Assembly: GCA_013398275.1 (NCBI GenBank)
Contig: VZSE01012476.1
Span: 1,012,580 to 1,076,579 of the forward strand
Direction of reading: 5' to 3'
DNA: 64,000 bases
DNA from: Promerops cafer
Lineage: Eukaryota > Chordata > Aves > Passeriformes > Nectariniidae
The translations under genes and the position numbers were made by a program. The notes beneath the pieces were generated by a model. That model did no database searches and was not told where the DNA came from. It worked only from the letters and a program-made list of their open reading frames with translations. Below, one piece after another: positions 33,101-46,000 of the stretch (its first letter is position 1; each line of letters begins with the position of its first letter).

Positions 33101-34767
33101 CCACAGAACAGCAACATAGATAAGAGACAAGGCTGGCACTGGGCCACTTTCCACAGCTACTCACACACAGCAGTGCAGACACAACTGCAGACCTCAAGCT
33201 GTTCTCCATGTCTTTCTGGTAAATAATCTGTCTGATCGAGGCAGCTTCGGCATGACATAGCTGGGAGGTTGTCAATGGAGATCCCTACAAGAATGGTGTG
33301 AATGTGTTGGCACGGTGTGTGCTGGGAAGAGAAGCCCCCAGCACACAAGTCAAGGGCAGTGAAGAGAAGAAAGGCATCCTATCCCGTAATGGATATCGAA
33401 ACATAAAGACCATGTAGGGAAAGCCGAGGCTTTTAAAATAGCCTGAAGGAGACTGAGCCATTTGCAAGAACTATTCTCATTACTTCTAACAGCCTGCCTC
33501 CAAGACATGTTGGACAGATGAGGCATGTTTAGATTCTGCCTCTGTGATTTTTATTTTTTTAAAACTCTATCTGAAGAAAAAGCATTTCAATAAGGTTTGA
33601 CTGTATCATAAATTTCATGATAAGTACTCCTGTTATAATGCCTACTGTAGTTGGAAAAGATAAGTTTAACTGAAGCTGAATGTACATTTGCTTTCTATAT
33701 GGCTTTGTTCTAAAATCACAGTAGTCTTTGTAAAACCAGATCCAAGCACAAAGACATAAACGGTTTACTTTTTTTTCTTTTATTTGCTTTGATTTATTTA
33801 AAAACACAAACATTCTTGCCATAAGCAAACACAAACAGCTTGCTTCAAACTTGAATTAAGTCCTATTTAAAGCACACCACAAGACTAATTTCTAGTCCTG
33901 GCAGCACAGTGATACTGATAACCACATTAAGCTACAGAGCCCAACTGTGGCTTCCAGAGAAAACAGAACAGATGAGGAAAAGTGCATCTACTTCTAGACA
34001 GAAATATTCCCACTATTCCTCAGGCTTATTTAACAAGGATCACAGTAATATGGGTTAGTGAATGTACATGTTGTTGGCATCAACATTATCCTTTCTATAG
34101 AAATTCCATGTTTACCTCTGGAAAGATGAATGGTACAACATTTCATCTTATACTAAAAATGCCTTATACACCAAACACACAAGAATTATATCAAATTTCA
34201 TTTGCTTTACTTCTTTCTTCCATAATTCTTGCAGCCGTCAAGACCACAGGACAATTTTATCTAACCCTTAAAGTATTTTCCACCATCATGTAACATTTCA
34301 AGGTAATGAGTAACCTTTGAGCAATCTTCTACAATTTAATCCAGTCTGCAGCGCACAAAAGCCTGGCCAGCCTGTTCTGTAAGTCAGCAATGCAAGTTTC
34401 CACGACCAAAAGAACGCGTTGTAAACATTTGCTCCGACTAACAGAGCAATCACTTAGGCCATTCCCAGTCTGTAATTGCTGAAGTGGTTTGAATGAACCA
34501 TTCATTAAGCATCTTACTGCTTCAGGTTTCAACAATGTGGTTTCAAATGGAAGGTGCCTCAATGTACCCTTGCAAGGCTTGAGGTCCCCAGCAGCAGCAG
34601 ACCAGACAGTCAACAAAATAAAAGTAACAGCTGTGTCACTTCCACATATGGTAGCACAGTGGTTACAATTCCCAATGACAACATGAAAAAAACCCTCCTG
34701 CACCTCTGACCTGGAATTAAAATCATGGCTTCATTAACCTTGATCAGTAAAAATGAGTGGTCACACA
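30196..34767. other. Unannotated DNA with one long poly-A
   Basis: A22 followed by (GA)n lies at 30533-30563 and may be the tail of an unrecognised retroelement or a simple repeat. Frames are short (121 and 124 codons at most, both minus strand) and unrecognisable. A small A/C-rich run is present near 31017-31055. Confidence 0.5.
30533..30563. repeat. A22 followed by GA repeat
   Basis: Twenty-two A residues pass into GAGAGAGA. No retroelement body is recognisable upstream, so this is recorded only as a simple repeat. Confidence 0.92.
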
Positions 34768-34908
34768 GAAGTGTTCAACACCAGGCTGGATGAGTTTCTG
34801 AGAAACCTGGTCTAAGGGAAGGTGTCCCTGGCACCCATGGCAGGGAAGGTGGATGATCTTTAAGGCTCCTTCCAAGGTCCCCACCAAACCATTCTGTGAT
34901 TCTATGAT
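34768..34908 (+). mobile_element. CR1 LINE 3' end fragment
   Basis: About 140 bp of CR1 3' UTR on the + strand: GTTCAACACCAGGCTGGATG, then a GGTGTCCCTGGCACCCATGG block, GATGATCTTTAAGGCTCC, and the terminal octamer pair ATTCTGTG ATTCTATG. It is strongly 5'-truncated with no coding sequence. It lies about 255 bp from a CR1 copy in the opposite orientation, so the two were separate insertions. Confidence 0.93.
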
Positions 34909-35163
34909 CTCTCTGCTGATACTCCACTTCCATGTTTAAAACATCTGTTGAAACTATTGACATCTCATATATGCTTTTTTTTTTGTTGAAACTGCACCTC
35001 AGGATTAACAAAGGCCATGACATAAAACAAAAACCATGGTCCTTACCACAGTTTGCTGCAGAACAGAAAACAAAATCCATGTCTTCTAACACTGCAAAGT
35101 AGCAGTTTCTAGTACATGGCTCAAGTGCTGTTGTCACTGCCCAGGCAGGAGGGGACAGACTGT

Positions 35164-35776
35164 TGAATCATACAATCATTAAGACAGAAAAAGACCTTTA
35201 AGGTCATTAAGTCCAATTGTCAGCCTAGCAGCACCACCATGTTAACCATTAATCCATGTCCTCAAATGCCACATCCACATGTTTTTTGAACACTTTCAGG
35301 AAGGGTGACTCTCCCACTTCCCTGGTTACAATGCCTGGCAACCCTTTCAGTGAAGAAGTCTTTCCTAATATCTAAAATAAACCTCCCTGGCACAACTTGA
35401 GGCTGTTTTGTCTAGTCCTATCACTTGTTAATTGGGAGGAAAGATCGACCTCCACCTCACTACACCTTCTTTCAAGTGATTGTAGAGACTGATAGGTCTC
35501 TCCTGAGCCTCCTTTTCTCCAGGCTAAACAATCCCAGCTCCCTCATCTGCTCCTCAGCAGACTCATGCTCCAGACCCCTCACCAGCTGTGCTGCCCTTCT
35601 CTGGACACACTCCAGCACCTCAGTGAAGGGGCCTAAACTGAACCTGGTATTTGAGGTGTGGCCTCATCAGTGCAGAGTACAGGGGACCAACCACTTCTGT
35701 TGTCCTGCTGGCCACACTTCATTTGACACAAGCCAGGATGCCACTGGCCTTCTTGGCTACCTGGAAATTTGGTGCC
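35164..35776 (-). mobile_element. CR1 LINE fragment, ~610 bp, 3' UTR and end of ORF2
   Basis: Read on the minus strand, the copy begins inside the end of the CR1 ORF2, where the frame gives VAKKASGILACVK followed by a stop. It runs through the typical 3' UTR (blocks such as CTGGAGAAAAGGAGGCTCAG and ACAAGTGATAGGACTAGAC) to the 3' end at 35164. CR1 ORF2 encodes endonuclease and reverse transcriptase; only its tail is left and it is interrupted, so the copy is inactive. The 115-codon + strand frame at 35425-35808 is antisense CR1, not a gene. Confidence 0.95.
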
Positions 35777-38471
35777 AAGAAACTAAAAGCCAGGTCCCAG
35801 GGACCTGAAGACCTTTTCCTGCATGTCTCCAATCATGGCACGACCACTCCCACCACAGGAGGTTGAAGGAATGCTGGACCCAAGCAGAGGTGTGCTGCAG
35901 TCAGGTCACACCCCCAAAGGCTGCAGCACCCCAGAACCCAACAGTGCATCTTTCTGTGGTGACACACATGGAAATCTGGTTATTGTGACTACAGCCTGCA
36001 AGTGTGCTGAGCACTGAGCTCCCTTGTACAGCTAATTTAAACACATCATGTTCCTTGAGTGTTAGCAACATCATGTGTTTTCCATAGGTGACGAAGGGAT
36101 TTAGCTCCAGGTAACTGCAGCATACCCACAAGTCCCCAAAGAGTAGTGTTCCCATCATCAAATTGCTGAGCATTTACAGTAGACAGTAAAAACACTATTC
36201 ACCTTTAAATCTCTCATTCAAGCTCCACCACTTCCCAGATTCATAGGTACCAGAATTAAGTGCTGGGTAAAAGTATCATAGAAAATTAAGAGGGCTAAAG
36301 AACAAGCTGGAAAACAACTGCAGAACCTGGCAGTGTTCAGTACACTTCCACTTCCCATATCCTTATAAGACCTTAGGAACTCAACACTATGTCATGGCCG
36401 GAAGAATAAAATCTCATCTTAGAAACCTAACAATAAGCATATGAAAAACCATGTTTTCTCTCTCTGATGTCATCCCATTGATGCATCCCTGCAAAACATC
36501 TTATTCCTTAAGCCCCGGCACACCTGAAGCACGTGTTGTGTTTGTGCAGGAGTGACTCCATCAGCCTTACCCAAAGTGTCCTCAGTTTGCTGCAAACCTC
36601 TGGCTGCTGAAGTGCTCTGTGCAGAGCAGTCCTGCTCCCTAGAGACTCAATGAACACCCATCTGCATATTTTCAACAATATACTTAACTTCACACCTGGA
36701 TTTGTAACTGTTCCCAGGGAATCCTATGAGCCTGTAGAAAATAAACACGGCAAAAGAGTGAAGATCTGAAGTCCTTACTGCTTCCTAAAAACAACTCATG
36801 ACAGGTTTCTGGAAAGCAGTGGTTATATAAATAAAAGGGAAAAAAACCCATGTCTGCTGTTTTCCTTCTTTTTTTAAGTCAATTTCTGAACAACAAATTT
36901 ACCTAGAGAAAAAAAACCACACCACTAAAAAACCCAAATCAACAAACAAAAACAAAGCAAACAAACAAAAAGCAAAAAAACCCCAAACACTATTGTAGGA
37001 AAAGCTCATTTAGAGCCATATGCCCACTTTTTTTTACAGACTTCTCAAAAAGACCAACCCACAAGTGGCAAGACCATAGAAAAGTGTTATACGGAAAGCT
37101 GCAAACATGAAGGAATCTTCAGAGAATCTTCTCTTGATAAGAAAGTAAAGTAACATTAACTTCACAGCCAGAGAAACTGAGGTAAGGGGAGGTCACCTGA
37201 ATGACCTGGCAGCACTGGAAAACAGCACTACTGCACTAAAAGTAGTTGTTGTTACTAGTAATGCTTTTTTGCAAGCAGCCTTCTAACAGGGGACTTTGCA
37301 GGTTAAATCAGGAACCTGGCTTTCAGGAGTTTATGGTCTAAGTTGCAAGAAAAAATGGTATGTGTCCTGTAAACACTGGAAAGCTGATGAACAGAGCCCT
37401 CAGTACAGCCAGCAAAGGACACACCATGTTCTGGTTCTGGAGAACATCACATTTCTTAATCATTCAAATGGACCAATTTTAACCTTTTTTTTCAGAAATA
37501 CACTTCACATAACTGAAATGTTCTTCATTTGGGTTTTTTGCAAGAGCCCAAATAAGGCAGCCTTTTAGAAACAGCACAGAAGACAACAAGATTTTGAGTG
37601 AGGATGCATCTCCCTTACTACTGTCCAAAGATGTTCAGAGAAAACAGATGGTATTAGAGGAGCTCTAATTAATAAACATTCAGGTAGGGTTCTCACAGAT
37701 GAAGTAAGGCAATTGATCTCTCATTTTTCCCAGCCTACCCAGAAGTTACAGAAGGGAAATAACAGAAGGTAGTTGCAGCAGGCAGCTTTGGGGTCTCTTC
37801 TCATTCTTCCCTTTCCCCCACACAACCTGCTCAATTCCTGCATTAAATTCTGCCTCTGTCTGAAGCTGTAGGCATCCACTTTCAATTCACATTCTGAAGT
37901 GGGGAGAAGCAAACAGAGATGGCAGGGGTCCCAGGAACAGGTATGGCCACAGCCCCATGTGATGTACAGCATGGTCCCACCTCGCATCCCCACCCACCCA
38001 CTGAGACCATCCACCCCTAAGCAATGATGAGAGACAGCCATTTGCCACACAACTTCCCATGTTTTCTTTTGCCTGTTGGGTGCATGTAAAACATGAAGGC
38101 AAATTCATAAAAGAACTGTTAATAAAATCCAAAATATTATTCAAATCCAATGACCTCTCTGGCTTTATAGGGTGAAAATTAGTACAGAAGCTAACCGAAA
38201 GTTTCTGTAAACACCACAGACAGATTAGTGTCAGCATATTTTCATTAAGTTTTGTTCAGCTAACTGAAGCACTCTTATCTTATACCTGCATAAAGAATGA
38301 AACTCTGCCATTAAAAACTGCTGTTGTCAAGGTACATGTATTTAGAAATAAAATTATTCAGTCAGTGCTTCTTTTGGACCCTCAGGCTAGTAAGACCTGG
38401 TACAGTATTAGTTAAACATACAAATTAAAAAAAATTTTTAAGAGGCTTTCACCTTCATTTAATTCTGCAGA
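35777..38471. other. Unannotated DNA with an A/C-rich tract
   Basis: Contains an A/C-rich tract at 36908-36990. Otherwise AT-rich with chance frames only (116 codons at most, minus strand at 37887-38237). No gene recognised. Confidence 0.5.
36908..36990. repeat. A/C-rich low-complexity tract
   Basis: AAAC/AACC-type sequence similar in character to those at 9951 and 10679, again with the A/C-rich strand on +. Likely a simple repeat grown from oligo-A. Confidence 0.88.
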
Positions 38472-38530
38472 TCTAGGGTCTCATAGGGTCTCTAGGGTCT
38501 CATAATTAGGCTCATAGTGGAGCCTAATTA
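38472..38530. repeat. Direct 14-mer repeat joined to an 11-bp perfect hairpin
   Basis: TCTAGGGTCTCATA occurs at 38472-38485 and 38491-38504, with another GGGTC between them. Overlapping the end of the second copy is a perfect inverted repeat: TAATTAGGCTC (38503-38513) and GAGCCTAATTA (38520-38530), six-base loop. Both arms carry TAATTA. The combination in 59 bp may result from slippage plus a templated inversion, or be a small structured element. Confidence 0.9.
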
Positions 38531-41500
38531 AAAGAGACTACCACAAAATACTGGATGGGTTTATGTAGCATTTTTTAAATGCTGCAAAAGGGTTGATTAC
38601 TGTTTTAAATCAAACAGAAATTTGTAAAGAAATGGTTTGTAAGGTACTTACAATGGAGTTCCATGGTTTGCAGCCACGCTGTCAGTGTGAACCGTACGAC
38701 AAATAAGAATGCATTTCTTTTCTAAACATTAATATAATGAACACCAGCTTTCTAGTATTCACCATATTCACCATTCTTCCTCTATTACTGACTTAAGACT
38801 ACATTCTGAACTGAATTAAACCTAGAGCTTTTATACAAATTAATTTTAAACCATAGAATGGAATTGGCTTTTGCTATTCATTAGCTAGATCTTTCTGTTA
38901 CACATGAAAAATACTCTCCAAATATCCATTAAGGAACCTGAGAATTTATTCTCCATGCAGGGACTGAAATGTAGCACACCTATAACTGTGGACAAGTGGA
39001 AGCCTATTAGCAGTTACTGTCATCATCCATGAGATCAGCTGTAGGAACATCACAAGAGAGTAGGGAGAAAAGACACACAAAAGGAGAAAAATATAATAAT
39101 TTGTACAATATTCCCTTTTATGCCATACTATGCCCACTAAATAATTAATTACAAATACATCAGTCGCAGTTAAAAGGAAAAAAAAAAAAAAAAAAGAAGG
39201 GGTCTGGAAATCAATGAAAAGCTCACAAATGTAGCTGATAAAAAAAGTACAAGAAGCACTGGTGTTCCAAACTGCCCAGGTTAAATGCTGAAGAAAGCAC
39301 TGCCAGCAGCAATCGCCTGCAGGCATCCCGCGCGTGATTAGTGACTTGATGCCACAGAAACCGCTCTGTTGAAGAAACCCTCTGACCTGAGGATCTTGAC
39401 ACCAGGAGCCAAATGCAAACTGTGTAGTCACCCGTTCCAGATGGTGCTGAAAGCGTAAAGCCACACTGCTTGCGCCCAGATTTCCACAGCAAGAGCACCA
39501 CAGAGGTCAGAAGGAGTCTGTATAATTACTCCCCATTGTTGGCATCACCTAAAATCCCTATTCATTTTTGGATTCTATCTGTAAATAAAAATTTCCATTA
39601 AAATGTCTCAGAGGAAACACATTCCCATGAGTTAAAGATGTGAATCACAGATAAATACCCTGCCTGTTACCAGGATTTTATGTGAATACAAAATGAGGCT
39701 TTCAAAAACTACTGCACATAAAGCATGAATGTCTTTATTCTGGGAGTAAAAATCATTGCTGAAGAAGAGTCTCTCTCCTTCACCCCTCCCTGGCTATAGC
39801 AGAGACAGACAATACATGTTTTTGAGATTTTACATTGCCACAGATTCATTTCTTTCACATTACAGGCGAGACAGCTGATAACTTGCTACCTGAAAGGCAA
39901 CTATATGGGTAGAAAACTACCCAAAAAGGGAAACAGCTCAGACAAGAGAGTTCACAGTGGTTAACCTCCTGGAACACATTAGCTACACCAACTCCCAGTT
40001 GCCCAGACTAAACAACCCTGAAAACCTCTTGATTTTATTCACTAACAGGAAATGATTCAGATACAGTTCTGCAAAGGGAGTCAACAAGAAGAGGTAAATT
40101 ACGCACACTCGCTGTACTACATTTTACTGTGAAACAATCAAGTACAAAAAGTATTCAGCCCTGATGTAATTTTTTCTTCCTTCCTTCTTTTTAATGTTTT
40201 TCCCCTTGGTTGACACATCTAAAATATAACACATGATGCTTTTACTGTAAAACTTCAATACACGTAATTTTTTAGAACACACATATTCTACAGACTCCTG
40301 ACAGCGTAATGTGTCGCCAGGTGTGAGAGAAACTGGGATCTCTTACAGAGAATGTTGCCTGCAGATAAATAATAATGAAAACCAAAATGCTGTCAGGTCT
40401 GAGGCTGCAAACAGTTAGACTTTCTTTTTCCTTTAAAGCTTGTTTTCGTAAGAGATTTATTTACCAGCATAAATGTTAAACACTCACCACTGCAGAAGCA
40501 TATAGAAGGATCACAATCTCTTCTGGCTCCACAACTCATCCCAACTTCTCTATGAAGCACAGCTAAGGTCACAAAATTAAAAGCCCTTTATCCCTTGTCA
40601 AACTACCTAGTACCAACAACAGCAGAGCACCCCATTTACCTGAAAATAACATCAGCCTCCCTCCTCTTAAATTTATCCATACAAATGAAATAGCCAGACT
40701 CCAGGCTGAACTTTCATGGTAAGTTAGAGTCCATACCTTTTAAAATGGTAATATTTTAACTATATTGTCCCTATATAAGCACGTATATACTTAAAGCCAC
40801 ACAAAGCAGGCAGAAGAATGGTATTTGGGCTAAACCAACAGCATTCCTTCACATTTTGCTGATCAGACACCTAATATGTTGACTGCTCCATTACCAGATG
40901 CCTGGAGTACTGCTGAGATCAAGGACAAATTAGAGATCCAGCAGCTTGTCCCTATCATCTGTTACAGACTTTGTTGATGTGGACTACTGGCAATTATTTC
41001 CTATTGTCCTTGTTATAAAAAAAAAATTAAAAATCCCAAGAGGCCTAGTAAAAACCTCTTATGGTCCATCATCATTGAGGCTTTAATTAAGAGCTGTAAC
41101 CAAGTGCTTACATCCCATGTAGCCAGGCAGGACCCATGCTCAGGACTGCTCTTTTCCTGAGACTACTTCTGCAGCCCTTCATGCCAGCAAGGACTTACCT
41201 AAAATGAGGCCTGGGGGAGGTGCAGGAGGAAGTGTCTCGTTGAGCAATTTGACCTCATACAGAACTCCAAGGGCTGCAAATGGGTAAGAAAGCAGCAATT
41301 TGCCTAGTCACATGCTGGGGCTTGCTGGGAATCAGCTGCTCTTCCAAGTCATGGGAGGAAGCAGCTCTCAAAAAGCCAGCTTGTGACAATTTTAAAATAT
41401 GGGATTTGCAGTGTCCAGATTTCCACAGCTGGAGTGATGGTGCCGGGCAGGGCACAGCTCAGCACACCCTGGCACTAAAACCCCTCACATGTTGGGCTGA

Positions 41501-43010
41501 CATACTCTGTTCCCATGCTCATGTCAAATGGAGTCCCAGCTGGGAGAGATGTTTTCCTGGATATCTGGGTATATTGTACAGGATTTTTCCATTCTAGCCT
41601 AAGGACCTAGAAACACTAGAGCAGGGCTCATCCTGCTCCTACTGTTTCCTTTGAGTTTTGATCTTACATTTAATTAAAAAATGCTGTTAAGTGACTTGTA
41701 GCCTCTGCTGAATCAGGCCATCAGGAGACAGGTGGTTTGTGGATCTTTCCAGAATGACTTTTTTGTTGCAGTTGTCGAAGAAAACTCGAAGAGGAGGCGG
41801 AAGGCAATGACCACATGGTTCCATTCACATATATAGTGTTGGCAAGCATAGGCCAAGAGTGCTCTACTGCCTTACCCCACTTTTAGGAGGGTCATGTGAA
41901 TTAGTAGGAAGCACCAAAAGTGATCAGGGTCCTGCTGTGTTACGGTGTGTCACCCCTGAGGAAGGAGTGGTCTCTAAGACCATCCGAAGCACCACGTGCA
42001 CCAAGGTACTTTTTGGTAAGACGACAGCAGCCACTAGGTAGGATTAGTAAACACTGGGCATCCCACAAGTAAATTTTCAAGCAAGTCATCTGGTTACAGC
42101 AAGGCTTAAGTCTGGGATCTTTTCCTAAAAATGACCATGAATTGGCCTGAAATACCATTCAGGATGGCCAAATGAGGCTTGGTATGACTGCAGCTAAATG
42201 TGTCTGTGAATAAGGGCACCTGCAGTGAACAACATAACTGAGCAGACAGGGAGGAAGCACTGCAGGGTCACATATAGCTAAGCCAGTATCAGGGACAGAG
42301 AAACACATCAACAACCTGCAGAGACAGCAGGGGACAGAGCAGCAGTGGTTCAAGCAGATGCTGCCATGTCTGAACAGCTAGTGGGCAGTGCAGGCTGGTA
42401 GTGCAGAGAGGTTGCTCCCTGCTTGCGTAAGAGATGAGAAATGAAATTCTGTGAAACGCACTCCCCAGACATAGGGCGGACTAGGATGACACTGCAGTTG
42501 TTTGGTTCACCCTTCCTCCCCTTCCAGCACAGATATGCGACCAGCAGAGTGAGGGGCTTGGAGTGGGACACACAAGGAGCCAGTGGCAGTCTTGAGTGTG
42601 TAGAAATGACTGATGACTGCCCATAGGGGGTTACTGCTGGGCCACACTCAAATGAGTTATGTCATTAAAACAGCAGCACCTTTAAGTCCCATAATCTGCA
42701 TCTTGCACATCCAGAACACAGTCCTTCTGTTCATCCTCCTCCACCTGTTGCCAGCTGTAAAAGTTTAGTGCTCCTATTTCTAACAAAATCCTAATGTAAG
42801 CACAGGCAGTAAAAAACAAAGTGCTAAAACCAGTTCTTCTGTTTTTACATTTGTTTCAGACTGGAATTCACACAACTCACTAACCATATGGTTTAGGGGG
42901 CTCACCAGTCCTGCAGGGCTCACAGGATTCATCAAACCTAAAACTGAAGAGTATACTTGCTTCTGAATTCTGCAATGCTTATGTTGTCCTATAAATCACT
43001 GTCTTCACTC
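38531..43010. other. Unannotated DNA, no gene seen
   Basis: A18 at 39178-39195 makes the phenylalanine run in the 172-codon minus-strand frame 38946-39464, which is otherwise unrecognisable and rejected. The rest is AT-rich with random frames of about 105 codons or less. Confidence 0.5.
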
Positions 43011-43041
43011 CCTGGCTCCTCATCAGGAGCCAGGATTTTTT
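43011..43041 (+). repeat. Stable 10-bp hairpin with tetraloop followed by T6
   Basis: CCTGGCTCCT (43011-43020), loop CATC, and AGGAGCCAGG (43025-43034) form a perfect, GC-rich 10-bp stem, followed after one A by six T residues (43036-43041). In bacteria this layout would be read as an intrinsic terminator. In a vertebrate genome that reading does not apply directly, though a T run is also what RNA polymerase III uses to stop. No pol III A/B box was recognised upstream. Confidence 0.75.
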
Positions 43042-46000
43042 CACACCTGAAGTGCTTAGGACTTTCAGACACATCTACACCAATCATTATTGTGGGATGG
43101 CAAGGACAGCATGGGTGAAAGAAGATGCATGGGTGAAAGAACAGCTTTGACATTTTTTTCCTGTAAACACAGCAATTCAGTTATTTTGCTAGATGGAGAA
43201 CCTGGTAGGAGAAATCACCTTGTTGATACTTAAGAATAACCTTTATACTTTCCAACCAGAACTGTCACTTCATATCTCCATTTCTTATGAATATTTCAGG
43301 AAGTAGGCCATATATAATTAAAGATGCCTATGACACCTGCAACAGCTGACAAAGAGCAGTAACCCCAAAACTACATTTTATTGTCCTGCATTTTGCATAG
43401 CTCCTTCAGCTCCTCTCTTATGAATTAATCAAGTGGAAGATTTCAGCTGTTTTCTAAAACAATTCCTGATAGGAGGATGTAATTCACTGCCTTGCCTTGT
43501 GCTAAATAGATGCAGACAGGTACAGCCTGAACAAAGTTCAGTAGCTACTTAGAGGAAATTATCTCTAACCTCAAGTCAGCCCTTTATTTCTGCAGAAGAC
43601 ACATCAGAAACATGTTTAATTGAGAACACACTACTAGAGTTAACCACAGGCAAAACTGTAGTAACAGAGATTAACACAAGCATGCATTTAAAGCCTCTGT
43701 TGAATAGGGCCTTAAGTGAATACCTCACTTGGGAATGGGGAATTATCGTCAGAATACCTGCATCTCTAACAGGCCACTGGGAACTCCTTTCAAAACTGGT
43801 TCTGAAATACTCGTTTTCAACATCCTGTTATCAACTCTACTTGGGAAGAAATGGAATTAATTTAGAGAAATGGTTCAGAAAAACAGATGGGTTGCGTGTC
43901 ACGTCTGGGCTCCTTCAAAACCTGTTTCCTTCCTCTATTTTCAGAAAACTCACCAATACCAAAGGGAACAGTAGTTATGAACCCCATATGCTTTGAATAC
44001 ATAAAACACCTATATTCTAAAGCTGTTTGGCAAGCCTTTCTGTTTCTTAAGAAAACTAAGCTGTAAGACTTGGTGACCTCTTTGTTTATAATATTCATCC
44101 ATTGAATACTACTGACAAAGTGACTGCTTCCTTTGATGGCTTGTGATGAGCCTTGACAAGTTAAACAAAGGACTCCCTGCTATTAATCTGCTCTTCGGAT
44201 TTCTCTCTTATTAGGCTGAACCTGTTTGTCAAACAACTATAATAGCTATAAATACTTCAGATTAACTCACAGTAGCCACCAAAGCAAAGACAAGCTATAA
44301 ATTTTCAGGACAGGTGACAATTTCCAAAGTCTGAAGGAAAGAAAGACTCTCACATCTAAGTGGCTGAAGTGGCTGTACCTTCCAGCTCTGCTTCCAATCA
44401 CTGATAGCACAGATATGAACATTAAAACACACACCCAATCAAGAAACTAGCAAAAGCATCCTTTAAAGATTAACCAAGAGGGAGCCTAACAATGCAAGAA
44501 CAACAGGTTTACAGTTTTAAGGACTGCTTACTTCTAAATCCACTAACTTCACTGCCATGACCTGGCACAGTCTCTGTGGCATTCATGTGCTGTTCAGTAC
44601 CTCTGTTCATGTTCCTTGCCAAGTGGTGGCAGAGGAGATGGGGAGTCAGATTAGATTCCCTGCAGAGGTGCCTGCCAAACACTCCGTGACTCTGTGCTCC
44701 ACCAGCAACGTGCAGGGACACACTCCTCATATTCAGACCCAGACTATTCTACATAGCCCGTGAGGCACATCAGCTCTGTTTCAGTACTTCTTTGCAGGTA
44801 CCTGCTAAGGACCCTTTGGGCTGCCAGGTGTCCTTGCTCGTCAGTGCAGCCAGGAGTCCTGGTCCCCTGGCCCACAACCTGGGCTAAAAACCCAGGGCAT
44901 GTTGCCTCAACCTGGTAAGAAGTATTGAATGTGGATAACTCTATCATTTATTCTGAACTAATTTAGAAGGCTTTAGTGCATTAAGTAAGTTCACAGTAGA
45001 AGATAATTTTAGAAATTTTATTAAAATGCATTGCAGCTTAGCAGAGGTATATGTAGAAGTTACAGTCTGTGTATGCCCAAATCAACTTTACTCACTTCAG
45101 TAGGAAATGAGACAATCAAAATATGATTCACTAGAAAGAAATGAGCCAGGGCCTTTCCACTGGCAAACAGCAGAAAAACTGATCACAAACACCCAAGAGA
45201 AAGATGTGTGTGCATTGTACAGAAGGAGCAATAGTGCTCCTGCTAGCTACAGATGAATGTTTGTCTTAGAAAAACATTTTTTATCAGTAACATTTGTTAT
45301 TTTTAAGGTAACAATAGCAACGTTTATATTGAAATAAAATAACAAAACAAAGGTTCACTGAGGCAGTGAGTTAAAGTGGGACCAAAGTTTCCTTTTAATA
45401 GACTGACCCCTTGCTATCCATCTTCAAAGGAAAACACAACTACTGAATCAAAACATTTATATTCTTCTTTATTTACTTTTCTTGTTGTTACAGGAGCTGC
45501 TTTGCCAGATGGTGGTTAGCAGATGAGCAGTTTCCAGTAATGTGGTTCCTCTGACCTGTACTGCTGATGTACATGATATTTAAGGGCTACTGGTTCAGCA
45601 AATAACATCTGTGTGGCAAATCCTAACTCCTTCAGAAGGACAGGTGACAACGCCGTCAAGAGCACCACCAAAGGAAACCTGTGACAGCTGCAGCAGAAGA
45701 GGCATTTATTCCCTCCTGACTTTTCTGGGAGAATTTCAACAGGAGAGGGCGGTGCAGGCACAAGTGAACCTCTCCCAGTGAATGATTACAGCCTCTTGAT
45801 CATAGGCTTCATGGAGAGAAGCTACCCTTGGTGTCCCTTCTGGGTTCTCTGGAGGGCTGTTGTACTCCATGGCTGGAGCTTACTCTGGACGAGTACTGAT
45901 TTACTGCAGTTGTCTTATAAACAACATCTGTTACAAGGAAAGAAATGGATTTTTTTTTAGAGGTTCTCCTTTTCCACCGAAATTAATAGAAGTTTTCAGA

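Noticed and set aside
35425..35808. 127-codon + strand frame
   Set aside because: It is antisense to a CR1 fragment.
38946..39464. 172-codon minus-strand frame
   Set aside because: It includes a phenylalanine run produced by the A18 tract and is otherwise unrecognisable.
43011..43041. True bacterial intrinsic terminator (contamination)
   Set aside because: The surroundings are AT-rich vertebrate-type DNA with no operon or coding density, so bacterial origin is not supported. Only the structural oddity is reported.
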